64,000 bases of DNA from Morganella morganii H1r. GTDB lineage: Bacteria; Pseudomonadota; Gammaproteobacteria; Enterobacterales; Enterobacteriaceae. The translations under genes were made by a program, and so were the position numbers. Position 1 is the stretch's first letter. Every line of letters starts with the position of its first letter. Positions 19,203 to 30,354 of this stretch are shown piece by piece. The stretch spans positions 1-64,000 of the forward strand of contig NZ_AYMP01000035.1 in assembly GCF_000633515.1 (NCBI RefSeq), read 5' to 3'. Below the pieces are notes generated by a model. That model was not told the origin of the DNA. It was given only the letters and a program-made list of their open reading frames with translations, and searched no databases.

Positions 19203-20462
19203 ATGAATCTTACCGAATTAAAGAATACGCCGGTATCAGAACTGATTACTCTCGGCGAAAATATGGGGCTGGAAAACCTGGCCCGTATGAGAAAACAGGA
19301 CATCATCTTCTCTATCCTCAAGCAGCACGCGAAGAGCGGCGAGGATATTTTCGGTGACGGTGTGCTGGAAATATTGCAGGACGGCTTTGGTTTCCTCCGT
19401 TCTGCTGACAGTTCATACCTCGCAGGTCCTGATGATATCTACGTTTCTCCCAGCCAAATCCGCCGTTTTAACCTCCGTACCGGTGACACCATTTCAGGTA
19501 AAATCCGCCCGCCGAAAGAAGGCGAACGTTATTTTGCCCTGCTGAAAGTTAACGAAGTCAACTTCGACAAACCTGAAAACGCCCGCAGTAAAATCCTGTT
19601 TGAAAACTTAACACCGCTGCACGCAAACCGCCGTCTGCGTATGGAGCGTGGTAATGGTTCAACAGAAGATTTAACCGCCCGTGTTCTTGACCTCGCCGCC
19701 CCTATCGGCCGTGGTCAGCGTGGTCTGATTGTGGCACCGCCGAAAGCCGGTAAAACCATGTTGCTGCAGAATATTGCGGCTAATATCGCGCATAACTACC
19801 CTGACTGTGTGCTGATGGTTCTGCTGATCGACGAACGTCCGGAAGAAGTGACCGAGATGCAGCGTCTGGTTAAAGGTGAAGTTATCGCGTCCACCTTTGA
19901 TGAACCGGCAGCGCGTCACGTTCAGGTTGCGGAAATGGTTATCGAGAAAGCCAAACGTCTGGTTGAGCATAAAAAAGATGTCATTATCCTGCTCGACTCC
20001 ATTACCCGTCTGGCCCGTGCCTACAACACCGTGGTTCCTTCCTCCGGTAAAGTCCTGACCGGTGGTGTGGATGCCAACGCCCTGCATCGTCCTAAGCGTT
20101 TCTTCGGTGCCGCGCGTAACGTGGAAGAGGGCGGAAGCCTGACTATCATCGCAACGGCACTGGTTGATACCGGGTCGAAGATGGATGAAGTTATCTACGA
20201 AGAATTTAAAGGTACAGGTAATATGGAATTACACCTGTCCCGTAAGATCGCAGAAAAACGTGTCTTCCCGGCGATTGATTACAACCGCTCCGGTACACGT
20301 AAAGAAGAGCTGCTGACCACTCAGGATGAACTGCAGAAAATGTGGATCCTGCGCAAAATTATCCATCCGATGGGTGAGATTGATGCCATGGAGTTCCTGA
20401 TTAACAAACTCGCGATGACGAAGACCAACGAAGAGTTCTTCGACTTCATGAAACGCTCGTAG
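19203..20462 (+). CDS. rho: Transcription termination factor Rho
   Basis: Rho is a hexameric RNA-dependent ATPase that ends transcription at untranslated C-rich RNA. The 419 residues equal E. coli Rho: an N-terminal helical domain ([15 protein letters not shown]), an RNA-binding cold-shock fold (about 52-120, including GFGFLRS), Walker A APPKAGKT (178-185), and Walker [14 protein letters not shown]. The sequence is almost invariant relative to E. coli. The ATG has little Shine-Dalgarno complementarity, which is usual for this autoregulated gene. Confidence 0.98.
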   Translation: MNLTELKNTPVSELITLGENMGLENLARMRKQDIIFSILKQHAKSGEDIFGDGVLEILQDGFGFLRSADSSYLAGPDDIYVSPSQIRRFNLRTGDTISGKIRPPKEGERYFALLKVNEVNFDKPENARSKILFENLTPLHANRRLRMERGNGSTEDLTARVLDLAAPIGRGQRGLIVAPPKAGKTMLLQNIAANIAHNYPDCVLMVLLIDERPEEVTEMQRLVKGEVIASTFDEPAARHVQVAEMVIEKAKRLVEHKKDVIILLDSITRLARAYNTVVPSSGKVLTGGVDANALHRPKRFFGAARNVEEGGSLTIIATALVDTGSKMDEVIYEEFKGTGNMELHLSRKIAEKRVFPAIDYNRSGTRKEELLTTQDELQKMWILRKIIHPMGEIDAMEFLINKLAMTKTNEEFFDFMKRS

Positions 20463-20485
20463 CTTTTCGACGACACTTTATAACT

Positions 20486-20515
20486 AACGCCGCATGTATT
20501 GTGGCGTTTTTTTTT
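20486..20515 (+). terminator. Intrinsic terminator of rho
   Basis: The stem AACGCC/GGCGTT is followed by a run of nine T. It lies 24 nt after the rho stop and separates rho from the wec operon. Confidence 0.9.
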
Positions 20516-20647
20516 ACCGGTTATGCACGGAACGCCCGTTTTACAGGGTATGGTATGTTTCTTGCATGTATTATTTGCCTGGTAATGGCAGGTTCTGTAC
20601 GGTGATGTCGGCCGGCAGGGATAATAAAAATATCTGAAAGGGTTGTT

Positions 20648-21736
20648 GTGAATCTCACTATGTTAACTGAACTCCTAATCATATTTGTGTTCGCCACCGC
20701 GACGGTCTTTGCTGCCCGTAAGGCCGGCGTCGCTGTCGGTTTGGTGGATAAACCCAATTACCGCAAAAAGCATCAGGGACTGGTCCCGTTAGTCGGCGGA
20801 ATTTCTATTTTTATCAGTGTCTGCTTTGCTTTCCTCATCAGTGATGAGTTTATTGCGCATAAATTTATATATCTCGGGTGCGCCGGTGCGCTGGTGCTGG
20901 TCGGGGCGCTCGATGACCGGTTTGACCTCAGTGTGAAACTGCGGGCCGGTGTTCAGGCGGTGGTTGCTGTCATTATGATGGTGTTTGCCAACCTGAAAAT
21001 TGACAGCCTGGGTCATGCATTCGGGCCGTGGGAGCTGACTCTCGGGCCGTTCAGCTATGTGCTGACACTGTTTGCGGTATGGGGCGCGGTAAATGCGTTC
21101 AATATGGTGGATGGTATCGACGGTCTGCTCGGCGGGCTCTCCTGTGTCTCTTTCGGCGCGCTGGGGATCCTGTTTGCTCTGAGCGGCAACAGCGGTCTGG
21201 CATTCTGGTGCTTTACCTTTATCGCCGCCATTCTGCCGTATATCTGCTTTAACCTGGGGCTGTTCGGCCGCCGCTTTAAAGTCTTTATGGGGGATGCGGG
21301 CAGTACGCTGATCGGGTTCACCATTATCTGGCTGCTGACATCGGCCTCACAGGGCGGGGAGCCGCATGCGATTAATGCCGTGACCGCATTGTGGGTGATC
21401 GCCATTCCGCTGATGGATATGGTGGCCATTATGTACCGCCGTCTGCGTAAAGGGATGAGCCCGTTCTCACCGGATCGCCAGCATATTCATCATCTGATTA
21501 TGCGTTCCGGGTTTACGTCCCGCGAATCCTTTGTGGTGATAACCCTTGCGGCGGCAGTATTGGCGGCCATCGGTATTACCGGACAGATACTCAGCTTTGT
21601 CCCTGAATGGGTAATGCTGGCACTGTTCTTGCTTGCTTTTATTATGTACGGCTACTGCATAAAACGTGCCTGGAAAGTGGCCCGTTTTATCAAACGCCAC
21701 AGACGCCGTATGCGTCGTAAATCGGTCACACACTAA
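20648..21736 (+). CDS. wecA: Undecaprenyl-phosphate GlcNAc-1-phosphate transferase WecA
   Basis: WecA starts enterobacterial common antigen (ECA) synthesis, and in many strains O-antigen synthesis, by moving GlcNAc-1-P from UDP-GlcNAc to undecaprenyl phosphate at the inner membrane. This polytopic 362-residue protein has the family motifs GALDDRFD, NAFNMVDGIDGLLGG (catalytic Asp pair), GDAGSTLIGF and the HIHH box (DRQHIHHL). It starts with GTG after AAAGGG, as the E. coli gene also does. It is the first gene of the 12-gene wec operon. Confidence 0.95.
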   Translation: MNLTMLTELLIIFVFATATVFAARKAGVAVGLVDKPNYRKKHQGLVPLVGGISIFISVCFAFLISDEFIAHKFIYLGCAGALVLVGALDDRFDLSVKLRAGVQAVVAVIMMVFANLKIDSLGHAFGPWELTLGPFSYVLTLFAVWGAVNAFNMVDGIDGLLGGLSCVSFGALGILFALSGNSGLAFWCFTFIAAILPYICFNLGLFGRRFKVFMGDAGSTLIGFTIIWLLTSASQGGEPHAINAVTALWVIAIPLMDMVAIMYRRLRKGMSPFSPDRQHIHHLIMRSGFTSRESFVVITLAAAVLAAIGITGQILSFVPEWVMLALFLLAFIMYGYCIKRAWKVARFIKRHRRRMRRKSVTH

Positions 21737-21764
21737 ATTTTTAACCACAGAGGCACATGTTGAT

Positions 21765-22820
21765 ATGCGTTCAGAAAATACTCCGGACCCGCAACAAACG
21801 CAGTATGACCAGGAATTAGATATCCGTGCGTTATTTATGTCGTTATGGCGCGGAAAATTATGGATTGCCGGGACGGCGGTTGTGTTTGCGCTGGTTGCAT
21901 TAGGTGCCAGTTATTTTATGCAGCAGAAGTGGAATTCCACGGCGATCACTGACTATCCGACCGTTAATAATTTAGGCGGATATTATTCCCAGCAGCAATT
22001 TATGCGCAATCTGGACACGCATCTGAATGCCGCACAGGAATCTTCCGCACTGCTGCCTATCCCGAATGAGGCTTACCAGGAGTTTATTACCCAGGCGGCC
22101 TCTTACGATACCCGCCGTGACTTCTGGTTACAGACGGATTACTACAAATCCCGTATGGAAAATGATGCCAAAGCGGATGCGGCACTGCTGGACGAAATGA
22201 TCAACAACATCACGCTGACCCCGCGTGATGACACGAAAAAACTGGTGAATGATACGCTGACCCTGACAGCGGAATCGGCAGCTGACTCTGCGAAACTGCT
22301 GAGTCAGTATGTGGATTTCGCCAATGCGCGTGCGGCTCAGAATCTTAACGATGAGCTGAAAGGTGCCTGGGCGACCCGCACTCAGTCACTGAAAGCACTG
22401 GTCAAACGCCAGAAGATGGTGGCGGAATCACTGTATCAGCGTGAAACCGGACAGCTGAAAAATGCTATCGTGGCCGCACAGAAACAGGGGATCAGCCGCA
22501 GCCGGACAGATATACCTGCTGACGAACTGCCGTCCTCGCAGCTGTTTTTGTTAGGCACGCCGATGTTACAGGCGCGTCTGGAGACACTGGAAGCCGCAGG
22601 ACCTGAGTTTGATAAAGATTACGAGCAGAACATTGCCATGCTGTCGACGCTGAATGTCGGCCCGGCGCTGGAAGACAACTTCCGTGCCTACCGCTATCTG
22701 CGGACACCGGATGAACCGGTAAAACGTGACAGCCCGCGCCGTGCCTTCATGATGATTATGTGGGGCTTTATCGGCGCCCTGACCGGTGCCGGAGTGGCAC
22801 TGGTTCGCCGCCGTCCGTAA
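21765..22820 (+). CDS. wzzE: ECA chain-length regulator WzzE
   Basis: WzzE is an inner-membrane polysaccharide co-polymerase that sets ECA chain length. The 351 residues have two membrane segments (about 34-53 and 322-342) flanking a large periplasmic coiled region, and the typical proline-rich end PVKRDSPRRAFMMIMWGFIGAL (given in two parts: PVKRDSPRR, then the second membrane span). The start at ATG 21765 gives MRSENTPDPQQTQ, matching the short cytoplasmic leader of E. coli WzzE; an upstream extension would be inside wecA. Confidence 0.92.
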   Translation: MRSENTPDPQQTQYDQELDIRALFMSLWRGKLWIAGTAVVFALVALGASYFMQQKWNSTAITDYPTVNNLGGYYSQQQFMRNLDTHLNAAQESSALLPIPNEAYQEFITQAASYDTRRDFWLQTDYYKSRMENDAKADAALLDEMINNITLTPRDDTKKLVNDTLTLTAESAADSAKLLSQYVDFANARAAQNLNDELKGAWATRTQSLKALVKRQKMVAESLYQRETGQLKNAIVAAQKQGISRSRTDIPADELPSSQLFLLGTPMLQARLETLEAAGPEFDKDYEQNIAMLSTLNVGPALEDNFRAYRYLRTPDEPVKRDSPRRAFMMIMWGFIGALTGAGVALVRRRP

Positions 22821-22839
22821 CGGCAGCGGCAGAACAACC

Positions 22840-22867
22840 GGCCGGGGCGCTGTTCCCGGCCTGTTTT
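22840..22867 (+). terminator. Hairpin in the wzzE-wecB gap (possible attenuator)
   Basis: The 7-bp stem GGCCGGG/CCCGGCC is followed by TGTTTTAAG. A second hairpin (CCGGC-cggaaa-GCCGG) follows at about 22884-22899. This 108-bp gap is the longest inside an otherwise tightly packed operon. The elements could cut or modulate transcription between the assembly genes and the sugar-nucleotide genes. Confidence 0.5.
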
Positions 22868-22928
22868 AAGGCGGGTAACCGTCACCGGCCGGAAAGCCGG
22901 ATATCATATAAAATAAAAGAGACTCTCA

Positions 22929-24059
22929 GTGAAAGTATTGACTGTATTTGGTACCCGCCCGGAAGCCATTAAAATGGCGCCGCTGGTACATGCGCTGGCA
23001 GCGGATCAGGCTTTTGAGGCAAAAGTCTGTGTGACCGCGCAGCATCGTGAAATGCTGGATCAGGTATTACACCTTTTTGAGATCACACCGGATTATGATC
23101 TCAATATTATGCGCCCGGGGCAGGATTTAACAGATATTACCTGTCGTATTCTTGAGGGGTTAAAGCCGGTTCTGGCCGACTTTAAACCGGATGTCGTTCT
23201 GGTTCACGGCGATACCGCAACCACCATGGCAACCAGCCTGGCGGCGTTTTACCAGCGGATCCCGGTGGGGCATGTGGAAGCCGGTCTGCGCACCGGCAAC
23301 CTGTACTCACCATGGCCGGAAGAAGCCAACCGCAAAATTGCCGGACACCTGGCGATGTACCATTTCGCGCCGACACAAAATTCACGCGAAAACCTTCTGC
23401 ATGAAGGTATCCGCGATAATCATATTTTCGTCACCGGCAATACGGTGATCGATGCCCTGCTTGCTGTCCGTGACCGCATCATGCAGGACAAAGCCCTGCT
23501 GGCGCAGCTGGATGCACAGTATCCGTTTATCGACAGCAGCAAAAAAATGATTCTGGTTACCGGCCACCGCCGTGAGAGTTTCGGCGGCGGGTTTGAGCGG
23601 ATTTGTCACGCGCTGGCGGAAATTGCCACGACCCATCCGGAAGTCCAGATTGTCTACCCGGTTCACCTCAACCCGAATGTCAGTGAGCCGGTAAAACGGA
23701 TCCTGCATGATATCAGCAACATTGTGCTGATCAGTCCGCAGGATTACCTTCCTTTTGTCTACCTTATGAACCATGCTTATATGATCCTGACCGACTCCGG
23801 CGGCATTCAGGAAGAAGCACCGTCATTAGGTAAACCGGTTCTGGTGATGCGCGATACCACCGAACGTCCGGAGGCTGTTGACGCCGGGACTGTTCGTCTG
23901 GTCGGCACTGAAACCGGCACTATTGTTCGTGAAGTAACGCGATTGCTGACCGATCCGGCGGCTTATCATGAGATGAGCCGTTCACATAACCCTTACGGGG
24001 ACGGAAAAGCGTGCCAGCGTATTCTTGAAGCATTGAAAAACAATCAGGTGACATTATGA
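22929..24059 (+). CDS. wecB: UDP-N-acetylglucosamine 2-epimerase (non-hydrolysing)
   Basis: WecB interconverts UDP-GlcNAc and UDP-ManNAc for ECA. The 376 residues equal E. coli WecB (opens [20 protein letters not shown]; catalytic and UDP-binding segments [41 protein letters not shown]). GTG is the start codon, as the family alignment begins there. Its stop overlaps wecC by four bases. Confidence 0.96.
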   Translation: MKVLTVFGTRPEAIKMAPLVHALAADQAFEAKVCVTAQHREMLDQVLHLFEITPDYDLNIMRPGQDLTDITCRILEGLKPVLADFKPDVVLVHGDTATTMATSLAAFYQRIPVGHVEAGLRTGNLYSPWPEEANRKIAGHLAMYHFAPTQNSRENLLHEGIRDNHIFVTGNTVIDALLAVRDRIMQDKALLAQLDAQYPFIDSSKKMILVTGHRRESFGGGFERICHALAEIATTHPEVQIVYPVHLNPNVSEPVKRILHDISNIVLISPQDYLPFVYLMNHAYMILTDSGGIQEEAPSLGKPVLVMRDTTERPEAVDAGTVRLVGTETGTIVREVTRLLTDPAAYHEMSRSHNPYGDGKACQRILEALKNNQVTL

Positions 24060-25318
24060 GTTTTGAAACTATTTCTGTTGTCGGTCTGGGTTATATCGGT
24101 TTACCAACAGCGGCAGCATTTGCCTCCCGTCAGAAGAATGTGGTTGGTGTGGATGTGAACCAGCATGCGGTTGATACCATTAACCGCGGTGAAATTCATA
24201 TTGTGGAGCCGGATCTGGGCGCGGTTGTGAAAACCGCGGTGGAAGGCGGTTTCCTGAAAGCGTTCACCAAACCACAACCTGCGGATGCATTCCTGATTGC
24301 CGTACCGACACCGTTTAAAGGTGATCACGAGCCGGATCTGGCTTTTGTGCAGTCTGCGGCGGAATCTATCGCGCCGGTACTGAAAAAAGGTGACCTGATT
24401 ATTCTCGAATCCACCTCGCCGGTCGGTGCGACTGAGCAGATGGCAGAGTGGCTGGCGGCGGCACGTCCTGATCTGACCTTCCCGCAGCAGGTGGGGGAAG
24501 AATCGGATATCGATATCGCCTATTGCCCTGAGCGCGTACTGCCGGGCCAGGTGATGATTGAACTGATTAAAAACGACCGTGTGGTCGGCGGGATGACACC
24601 AAAATCGTCAAAACGCGCCAGTGAACTCTATAACATCTTCCTGGAAGGTGAGTGTGTCATCACTAATGCGCGCACGGCTGAGATGTGTAAACTGACCGAA
24701 AACAGCTTCCGCGATGTGAATATTGCGTTTGCGAATGAATTATCACTGATTTGTGCTGACCAGGGCATTAATGTCTGGGAACTGATCAGCCTGGCAAACC
24801 GCCATCCGCGTGTGAATATCCTGCAGCCGGGTCCGGGTGTCGGCGGCCACTGTATCGCGGTTGACCCGTGGTTTATCGTGGCGCAGAACCCGAAACAGGC
24901 CCGTCTGATCCACACTGCCCGTCTGGTCAACGACGGCAAACCACTGTGGGTCATTGATCAGGTAAAACAAGCGGTTGCTGATTGCCTGACGGAAACCGGT
25001 AAACGTGCCAATGAAGTGACGATTGCCTGCTTTGGCCTGGCATTCAAACCAAATATCGACGATCTGCGTGAAAGCCCTGCGGTTCAGGTTACCAAAATGG
25101 TGGCAGAGTGGCATGCAGGGAAAACGCTGGCAGTTGAGCCGAATGTCCATGAACTGCCGGGAAAACTGAAAGGTCTGACAGAGCTGGTCTCCATCGAAAA
25201 AGCGATTACTGACGCGGATATTATTCTGCTGCTGGTGGATCATACCCCGTTCAAAGGTATCCCGGGCAGCCAGATCCCGCAGAAATGGATTATCGATACC
25301 AAAGGAGTATGGCGTTGA
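24056..25318 (+). CDS. wecC: UDP-N-acetyl-D-mannosamine dehydrogenase
   Basis: WecC oxidises UDP-ManNAc to UDP-ManNAcA with two NAD+. It is a 420-residue UDP-glucose/GDP-mannose dehydrogenase family member: Rossmann motif [11 protein letters not shown] (10-20), central helical domain, catalytic C266 in [13 protein letters not shown], and C-terminal UDP-binding domain with [16 protein letters not shown]. The ATGA overlap with wecB implies coupling. Confidence 0.96.
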   Translation: MSFETISVVGLGYIGLPTAAAFASRQKNVVGVDVNQHAVDTINRGEIHIVEPDLGAVVKTAVEGGFLKAFTKPQPADAFLIAVPTPFKGDHEPDLAFVQSAAESIAPVLKKGDLIILESTSPVGATEQMAEWLAAARPDLTFPQQVGEESDIDIAYCPERVLPGQVMIELIKNDRVVGGMTPKSSKRASELYNIFLEGECVITNARTAEMCKLTENSFRDVNIAFANELSLICADQGINVWELISLANRHPRVNILQPGPGVGGHCIAVDPWFIVAQNPKQARLIHTARLVNDGKPLWVIDQVKQAVADCLTETGKRANEVTIACFGLAFKPNIDDLRESPAVQVTKMVAEWHAGKTLAVEPNVHELPGKLKGLTELVSIEKAITDADIILLLVDHTPFKGIPGSQIPQKWIIDTKGVWR

Positions 25319-26388
25319 AACGTATTTTAGTGACAGGCGGAGCCGGTTTTATCGGCTCTGCGGTTGTTCGTCATATTATCCGTGATACTGCTGACAGTGT
25401 GGTGGTGGTGGATAAACTGACTTACGCCGGTAACCTCGAATCACTGGCACCGGTGGCGGATGACCCGCGCTATGCCTTTGAACAGGTGGATATTTGTGAC
25501 CGCGCGGCACTTGATCGCGTGTTTGCACAGTATCAGCCGGATGCCGTGATGCATCTGGCGGCGGAAAGTCATGTGGATCGCTCTATCGACGGCCCGGCGG
25601 CGTTTATCGAAACCAACATTGTGGGCACTTACACACTGCTGGAAGCCGCGCGCCATTACTGGACGGCACTGGATGCGGAGAAAAAATCCGCATTCCGTTT
25701 CCACCATATTTCCACTGATGAAGTTTACGGTGACCTGGAAGGGCCTGACGGCTTTTTCACGGAAACCACACCGTATGCACCGAGCAGCCCGTATTCTGCC
25801 TCCAAAGCCTCCAGCGACCATCTGGTTCGCGCCTGGCGGCGGACGTACGGCTTCCCGTCGGTGATCACCAACTGTTCAAATAACTACGGGCCGTACCACT
25901 TCCCGGAAAAACTGATCCCGCTGGTGATTCTCAATGCGATTTCCGGCAAACCGCTGCCGGTCTACGGCAAAGGTGAGCAGATCCGCGACTGGCTGTTTGT
26001 CGATGACCATGCCCGTGCGTTGTATACCGTGGTAACGCAGGCAACTATCGGTGAAACCTACAATATCGGCGGTCATAACGAGCGCAAAAATATTCAGGTG
26101 GTGGAAACTATCTGCGATCTGCTCGAAGAGCTGCATCCGCAGAAACCGGCCGGTGTCGCGCAATACCGCGACCTTATCACCTATGTGACAGACCGCCCGG
26201 GCCATGATCTGCGCTATGCGATTGATGCCGATAAAATTGAGCGTGACCTGGGCTGGCGCCCGCAGGAAACGTTTGAGTCCGGTATCCGCAAAACCGTGGA
26301 ATGGTATCTGAATAATGAAACCTGGTGGCGCCGGGTGCAGGACGGCTCGTATGCCGGACAGCGTCTGGGACTGGGACAGGATAAGTAA
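25315..26388 (+). CDS. rffG: dTDP-glucose 4,6-dehydratase
   Basis: RffG makes dTDP-4-keto-6-deoxyglucose on the path to TDP-Fuc4NAc. It is a short-chain dehydrogenase/reductase with NAD motif TGGAGFIGS (7-15), active-site T134-D135-E136, and Tyr160/Lys164 (YSASK). I set the start at TTG 25315: AAGGAG at 25302-25307 lies 7 nt upstream, and the product then opens MKRILVTGG as in E. coli (357 aa versus 355). An in-frame ATG at 25309 is only 1 nt from that site. The TTG overlaps the wecC stop. Confidence 0.94.
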   Translation: MKRILVTGGAGFIGSAVVRHIIRDTADSVVVVDKLTYAGNLESLAPVADDPRYAFEQVDICDRAALDRVFAQYQPDAVMHLAAESHVDRSIDGPAAFIETNIVGTYTLLEAARHYWTALDAEKKSAFRFHHISTDEVYGDLEGPDGFFTETTPYAPSSPYSASKASSDHLVRAWRRTYGFPSVITNCSNNYGPYHFPEKLIPLVILNAISGKPLPVYGKGEQIRDWLFVDDHARALYTVVTQATIGETYNIGGHNERKNIQVVETICDLLEELHPQKPAGVAQYRDLITYVTDRPGHDLRYAIDADKIERDLGWRPQETFESGIRKTVEWYLNNETWWRRVQDGSYAGQRLGLGQDK

Positions 26389-26397
26389 GAGGCTGCT

Positions 26398-27279
26398 ATG
26401 AAAGGAATTATTCTGGCGGGCGGCTCCGGAACACGGTTGCACCCGATCACCCGCGGGGTGTCAAAACAGCTGCTGCCGATTTACGACAAACCGATGATCT
26501 ACTATCCGCTGTCTGTGCTGATGCTGGCCGGGATCCGCGAGGTTCTGATCATCTCCACGCCGGAAGATTTACCATCATTCCGCCGTCTGCTGGGTAACGG
26601 TGATCAGTTTGGTATCTCTCTGAGCTATGCCGAACAGCCGTCACCGGATGGCCTGGCACAGGCCTTTATCATCGGTGAGGAATTTATCGGTGATGACAGC
26701 TGCAGTCTGGTGCTGGGCGATAATATTTTCTTCGGCCATGCATTCAGTCCGAAACTGAAAAGTGTCGCTGCCCGGACACAGGGAGCGACTGTTTTCGGCT
26801 ATCAGGTGATGGACCCGGAACGTTTCGGTGTAGTGGAGTTTGATGATGAATTCCGTGCCCTGTCGATAGAAGAAAAACCGGCTCATCCGAAATCCAACTG
26901 GGCGGTTACCGGATTGTATTTCTATGATAATCAGGTGGTTGATATCGCGAAGCAGGTGAAGCCGTCTGAGCGCGGCGAACTGGAAATCACCAGTATCAAC
27001 CAGATGTATCTGGAGCGCGGTGAACTGAATGTTGAGCTGCTCGGCCGTGGTTTTGCCTGGCTGGACACCGGCACCCATGACAGCCTGATTGAAGCCAGCA
27101 CCTTTGTGCAGACCGTTGAAAAACGTCAGGGCTTTAAAATTGCCTGTCTGGAAGAGATTGCCTGGCGCAACGGCTGGCTGAATGACGAACAGGTGGCAGA
27201 ATCCGCCCGTCAGCTGGCGAAGACCGGTTATGGTCAGTATCTGAAGAATTTACTTCATGTCCGTCCGCGCCAGTATTGA
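26398..27279 (+). CDS. rffH: Glucose-1-phosphate thymidylyltransferase
   Basis: RffH makes dTDP-glucose from dTTP and glucose-1-phosphate, the entry step for TDP-Fuc4NAc. The 293 residues open [18 protein letters not shown] with the nucleotidyltransferase signature, followed by [18 protein letters not shown] and the metal-site [10 protein letters not shown]. It matches E. coli RffH over its full length. Its 3' end overlaps wecD by 23 bp. Confidence 0.95.
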   Translation: MKGIILAGGSGTRLHPITRGVSKQLLPIYDKPMIYYPLSVLMLAGIREVLIISTPEDLPSFRRLLGNGDQFGISLSYAEQPSPDGLAQAFIIGEEFIGDDSCSLVLGDNIFFGHAFSPKLKSVAARTQGATVFGYQVMDPERFGVVEFDDEFRALSIEEKPAHPKSNWAVTGLYFYDNQVVDIAKQVKPSERGELEITSINQMYLERGELNVELLGRGFAWLDTGTHDSLIEASTFVQTVEKRQGFKIACLEEIAWRNGWLNDEQVAESARQLAKTGYGQYLKNLLHVRPRQY

Positions 27280-27982
27280 GCACCTCGCCTGGGAAAGTGA
27301 TTTTTTTGCCCTGAAAACGGCAAAACTGGCATTTTCTCCGGACGCAGCACCACTGTCTGCGGCAGATTTTGCGCCGTACGATCTGGTGCAGGCCAAAATC
27401 AGTGCCGGGGATAACGCGGCACTGGACGGTTTATCGGCACTCGGCTTCTCCCTCGCAGAAAGTGAGGTGGATTTTGCATTGTCACTCAAGAGTGGCACAG
27501 AAAATGCAGTGTCTGCCAGTACACTCTGTTATGCGGATGAAACGGATATCCCGGTGATAAAACAGGCGGCGGCACAGGTTTTCAGCCAGAGCCGTTTCCG
27601 TGCCCCGTGGTACCGGCCGGATGACAGCGCCCGCTTTTATGCGGTGTGGGCGGAAAAAGCGGTACGCGGGACATTCGATAAAGATTGTCTGCTGATCCGC
27701 AATAAAAACAATGAGATTGCCGGGTTTGTCACTCTCCGTCAGACAGATGAACACAGCGCCCGTATCGGGCTGCTGGCGGTACTGCCGGGCAATCAGGGTC
27801 AGGGTATCGGCCTGAAATTAATGTCGGCGGCGCAACAGTGGTGTGCAGAACATCACTGCCGGATATTACGGGTGGCAACACAACTCAGTAATCTTGCGGC
27901 AATGCGCCTTTATACAAAAAGCGGTGGTGCGGTTGACAGCACTGCCTACTGGTTATACCGAGGATGCAATGATTCCATTTAA
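27257..27982 (+). CDS. wecD: dTDP-fucosamine acetyltransferase WecD
   Basis: WecD acetylates TDP-4-amino-4,6-dideoxygalactose with acetyl-CoA to give TDP-Fuc4NAc. This 241-residue GNAT protein has the acceptor-side segment [21 protein letters not shown], the acyl-CoA loop [12 protein letters not shown] and the C-terminal TAYWLYRG. It is about 17 residues longer than my recollection of E. coli WecD (224 aa), partly because it keeps a canonical Q-x-x-G-x-G/A loop. It overlaps rffH upstream and wecE downstream. Confidence 0.92.
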   Translation: MSVRASIEHLAWESDFFALKTAKLAFSPDAAPLSAADFAPYDLVQAKISAGDNAALDGLSALGFSLAESEVDFALSLKSGTENAVSASTLCYADETDIPVIKQAAAQVFSQSRFRAPWYRPDDSARFYAVWAEKAVRGTFDKDCLLIRNKNNEIAGFVTLRQTDEHSARIGLLAVLPGNQGQGIGLKLMSAAQQWCAEHHCRILRVATQLSNLAAMRLYTKSGGAVDSTAYWLYRGCNDSI

Positions 27983-29099
27983 TAAACCACCTGTAGTCGG
28001 CACTGAAGTTGAATATATGCAGCAGGCCATGAAAAGCGGCAAGCTGTGCGGTGACGGTTCGTTCACCAAAAAATGCGAAGAGTGGATGGAAAAACGGTTC
28101 GGCAGCGCTAAAGTTCTGCTGACCCCGTCCTGTACCGCCTCACTGGAAATGGCGGCAATCCTGCTGAATATTCAGCCGGGTGATGAAGTCATCATGCCGA
28201 GCTATACCTTCGTCTCCACCTCCAACGCCTTTGTGCTGCGCGGTGCGAAAGTGGTGTTTGTTGATATCCGTCCGGACACCATGAATATCGATGAAACCAA
28301 AATCGAAGCGGCTATCACTGATAAAACCAAAGCCATTGTACCGGTGCATTACGCAGGCGTGGCCTGTGAAATGGACATCATCATGGCGCTGGCGAAGAAA
28401 TATAACCTCTTTGTGGTGGAAGATGCCGCGCAGGGCGTGATGTCAACTTACAAAGGCCGCGCGCTGGGCTCTATCGGTCATATCGGCTGCTACAGCTTCC
28501 ACGAAACCAAAAACTACTCCTCCGGCGGAGAGGGGGGTGCCACCCTGATTAACGATCCTGCAATGATTGGCCGTGCGGAAATCATCCGTGAGAAAGGCAC
28601 CAACCGCAGTGAATTCTTCCGCGGACAGGTGGATAAATACACCTGGCGTGATATCGGCTCCAGCTACCTGATGTCTGACTTACAGGCCGCATACCTGTGG
28701 GCTCAGCTGGAAGAAGCGGAGAAAATCAACGAGCGCCGTCTGGCATTCTGGCAGATTTACTATGATGCCCTGACCCCGCTGGCGCAGGATGGCCTGCTGA
28801 CGCTGCCGGTTGTTCCGGAGAATCTGGAGCAGAACGCGCACATGTTCTACATCAAACTGAAAGATGTGGCAGAGCGCACTGCATTCAGCGAATACATGAA
28901 AGCCAATGACGTGCTGACCGTATTCCATTATGTGCCGCTGCACAGCTGCCCGGCAGGTATGGAGTTCGGCCGTTTTGACGGTAAGGATATCTTTACCACC
29001 CGTGAAAGCGAGCGCCTGGTACGTCTGCCGATGTTCTACAACATGACAGAAGACGAGCAGCAGCGTGTGATCCACCTGATTAAGGGCTTTTTCGCGTAG
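27969..29099 (+). CDS. wecE: dTDP-4-amino-4,6-dideoxygalactose transaminase
   Basis: WecE is a PLP-dependent DegT/DnrJ/EryC1-family aminotransferase that makes dTDP-Fuc4N from the 4-keto sugar using glutamate. The PLP lysine is K181 in HETKNYSSGGEGG. The product is 376 aa, the same as E. coli. The ATG at 27969 gives [11 protein letters not shown], the conserved start; AGGATG lies just upstream and the gene overlaps wecD by 14 bp. Confidence 0.95.
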   Translation: MIPFNKPPVVGTEVEYMQQAMKSGKLCGDGSFTKKCEEWMEKRFGSAKVLLTPSCTASLEMAAILLNIQPGDEVIMPSYTFVSTSNAFVLRGAKVVFVDIRPDTMNIDETKIEAAITDKTKAIVPVHYAGVACEMDIIMALAKKYNLFVVEDAAQGVMSTYKGRALGSIGHIGCYSFHETKNYSSGGEGGATLINDPAMIGRAEIIREKGTNRSEFFRGQVDKYTWRDIGSSYLMSDLQAAYLWAQLEEAEKINERRLAFWQIYYDALTPLAQDGLLTLPVVPENLEQNAHMFYIKLKDVAERTAFSEYMKANDVLTVFHYVPLHSCPAGMEFGRFDGKDIFTTRESERLVRLPMFYNMTEDEQQRVIHLIKGFFA

Positions 29100-29100
29100 T

Positions 29101-30354
29101 ATGTCCTTAGCCAAAGCCTCTGTCTGGACCGCAGGCTCCACCCTGATAAAAATCGGGGCGGGGCTGCTGGTCATTAAATTAATGGCGCTGACATTCGGCC
29201 CGGCCGGTATCGGTCAGGCCCTGAACTTCCGCCAGCTGATTACGGTGCTGGGAGTACTGTCAGGCGCCGGTATTTTTAACGGCGTGACCAAATATATCGC
29301 CGAGCACCGTGATGATGCGGAAAAACGCCGGGCGGTGTTAGGCACGTCCTCAACCCTGATCCTGGTGTTCTCGACACTGCTGGCGCTTGTGTTTCTGCTG
29401 TTCAGCAGGCCGATCAGCATGGCGCTGTTTGACGGCAATGACGCTTATCAGGATGTGGTTGCGGCGGTGGCCTTTATCCAGATGGGTATTGCTTACGCCA
29501 ACTATTTTCTCGCGATTATCAAAGGATACCGGGATGCGTCCGGCAATGCGCTGGCACTGATCGCAGGCAGTCTGATCGGCGTAACGGCGTATTACCTCTG
29601 CCAGCACTGGTGGGGCTATGACGGCGCACTGGCCGGGCTTGCACTGGTACCGGCACTGATTATTATCCCGGCGTTTGCCATGCTGCTGCGCCGCCGCCAT
29701 TTTCCGCTTTCCGAGCTGAAACCGGCCTGGGACCGGGCGATTGCCTCCCATCTGGGGAAATTCACCCTGATGGCGCTGATGACCGCAGTTACTCTGCCGG
29801 TGGCGTACATCATGATGCGGAACCTGCTGGCCTCCCGCTACAGCTGGGAGGAAGTGGGGATATGGGGCGGCGTGACCAGTATTTCGGATGCCTACCTCCA
29901 GTTTATTACCGCATCGTTTTCTGTCTATCTGCTGCCGACGTTATCGCGGTTACAGGCAAAAAGTGATATCCGCCGTGAGATCATCAAATCACTGAAATTT
30001 GTGTTACCGGCGGTGGCTGCGGCCAGTTTTATGGTCTGGCTGCTGCGCGATTTTGCTATCTGGCTGCTGTTCACGGATAAATTTACCGGCATGCGCGACC
30101 TGTTTGCCTGGCAGCTGGTCGGTGATGTCCTGAAAGTGGGCGCTTACGTTTTCGGTTATCTGGTGATTGCCAAAGCCGCACTGCGGTTTTATATCCTCAC
30201 GGAAGTGACCCAGTTTGCTTTACTGACGCTGTCCGCGTACTGGCTGATTCCGGCACACGGTGCTGTCGGCGCGGCACAGGCCTATATGCTGACATATATT
30301 ATCTACTTCCTTTTGTGTTGTAGCGTATTTCTGATCTATTGCAGGCGAGCATGA
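29101..30354 (+). CDS. wzxE: Lipid III flippase WzxE
   Basis: WzxE moves the ECA trisaccharide-lipid (lipid III) across the inner membrane. The 417-residue product is highly hydrophobic, with about 12 predicted membrane helices and the MOP/polysaccharide transporter opening [18 protein letters not shown]. It starts 1 nt after the wecE stop, and its own stop overlaps wecF as ATGA. Confidence 0.94.
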   Translation: MSLAKASVWTAGSTLIKIGAGLLVIKLMALTFGPAGIGQALNFRQLITVLGVLSGAGIFNGVTKYIAEHRDDAEKRRAVLGTSSTLILVFSTLLALVFLLFSRPISMALFDGNDAYQDVVAAVAFIQMGIAYANYFLAIIKGYRDASGNALALIAGSLIGVTAYYLCQHWWGYDGALAGLALVPALIIIPAFAMLLRRRHFPLSELKPAWDRAIASHLGKFTLMALMTAVTLPVAYIMMRNLLASRYSWEEVGIWGGVTSISDAYLQFITASFSVYLLPTLSRLQAKSDIRREIIKSLKFVLPAVAAASFMVWLLRDFAIWLLFTDKFTGMRDLFAWQLVGDVLKVGAYVFGYLVIAKAALRFYILTEVTQFALLTLSAYWLIPAHGAVGAAQAYMLTYIIYFLLCCSVFLIYCRRA

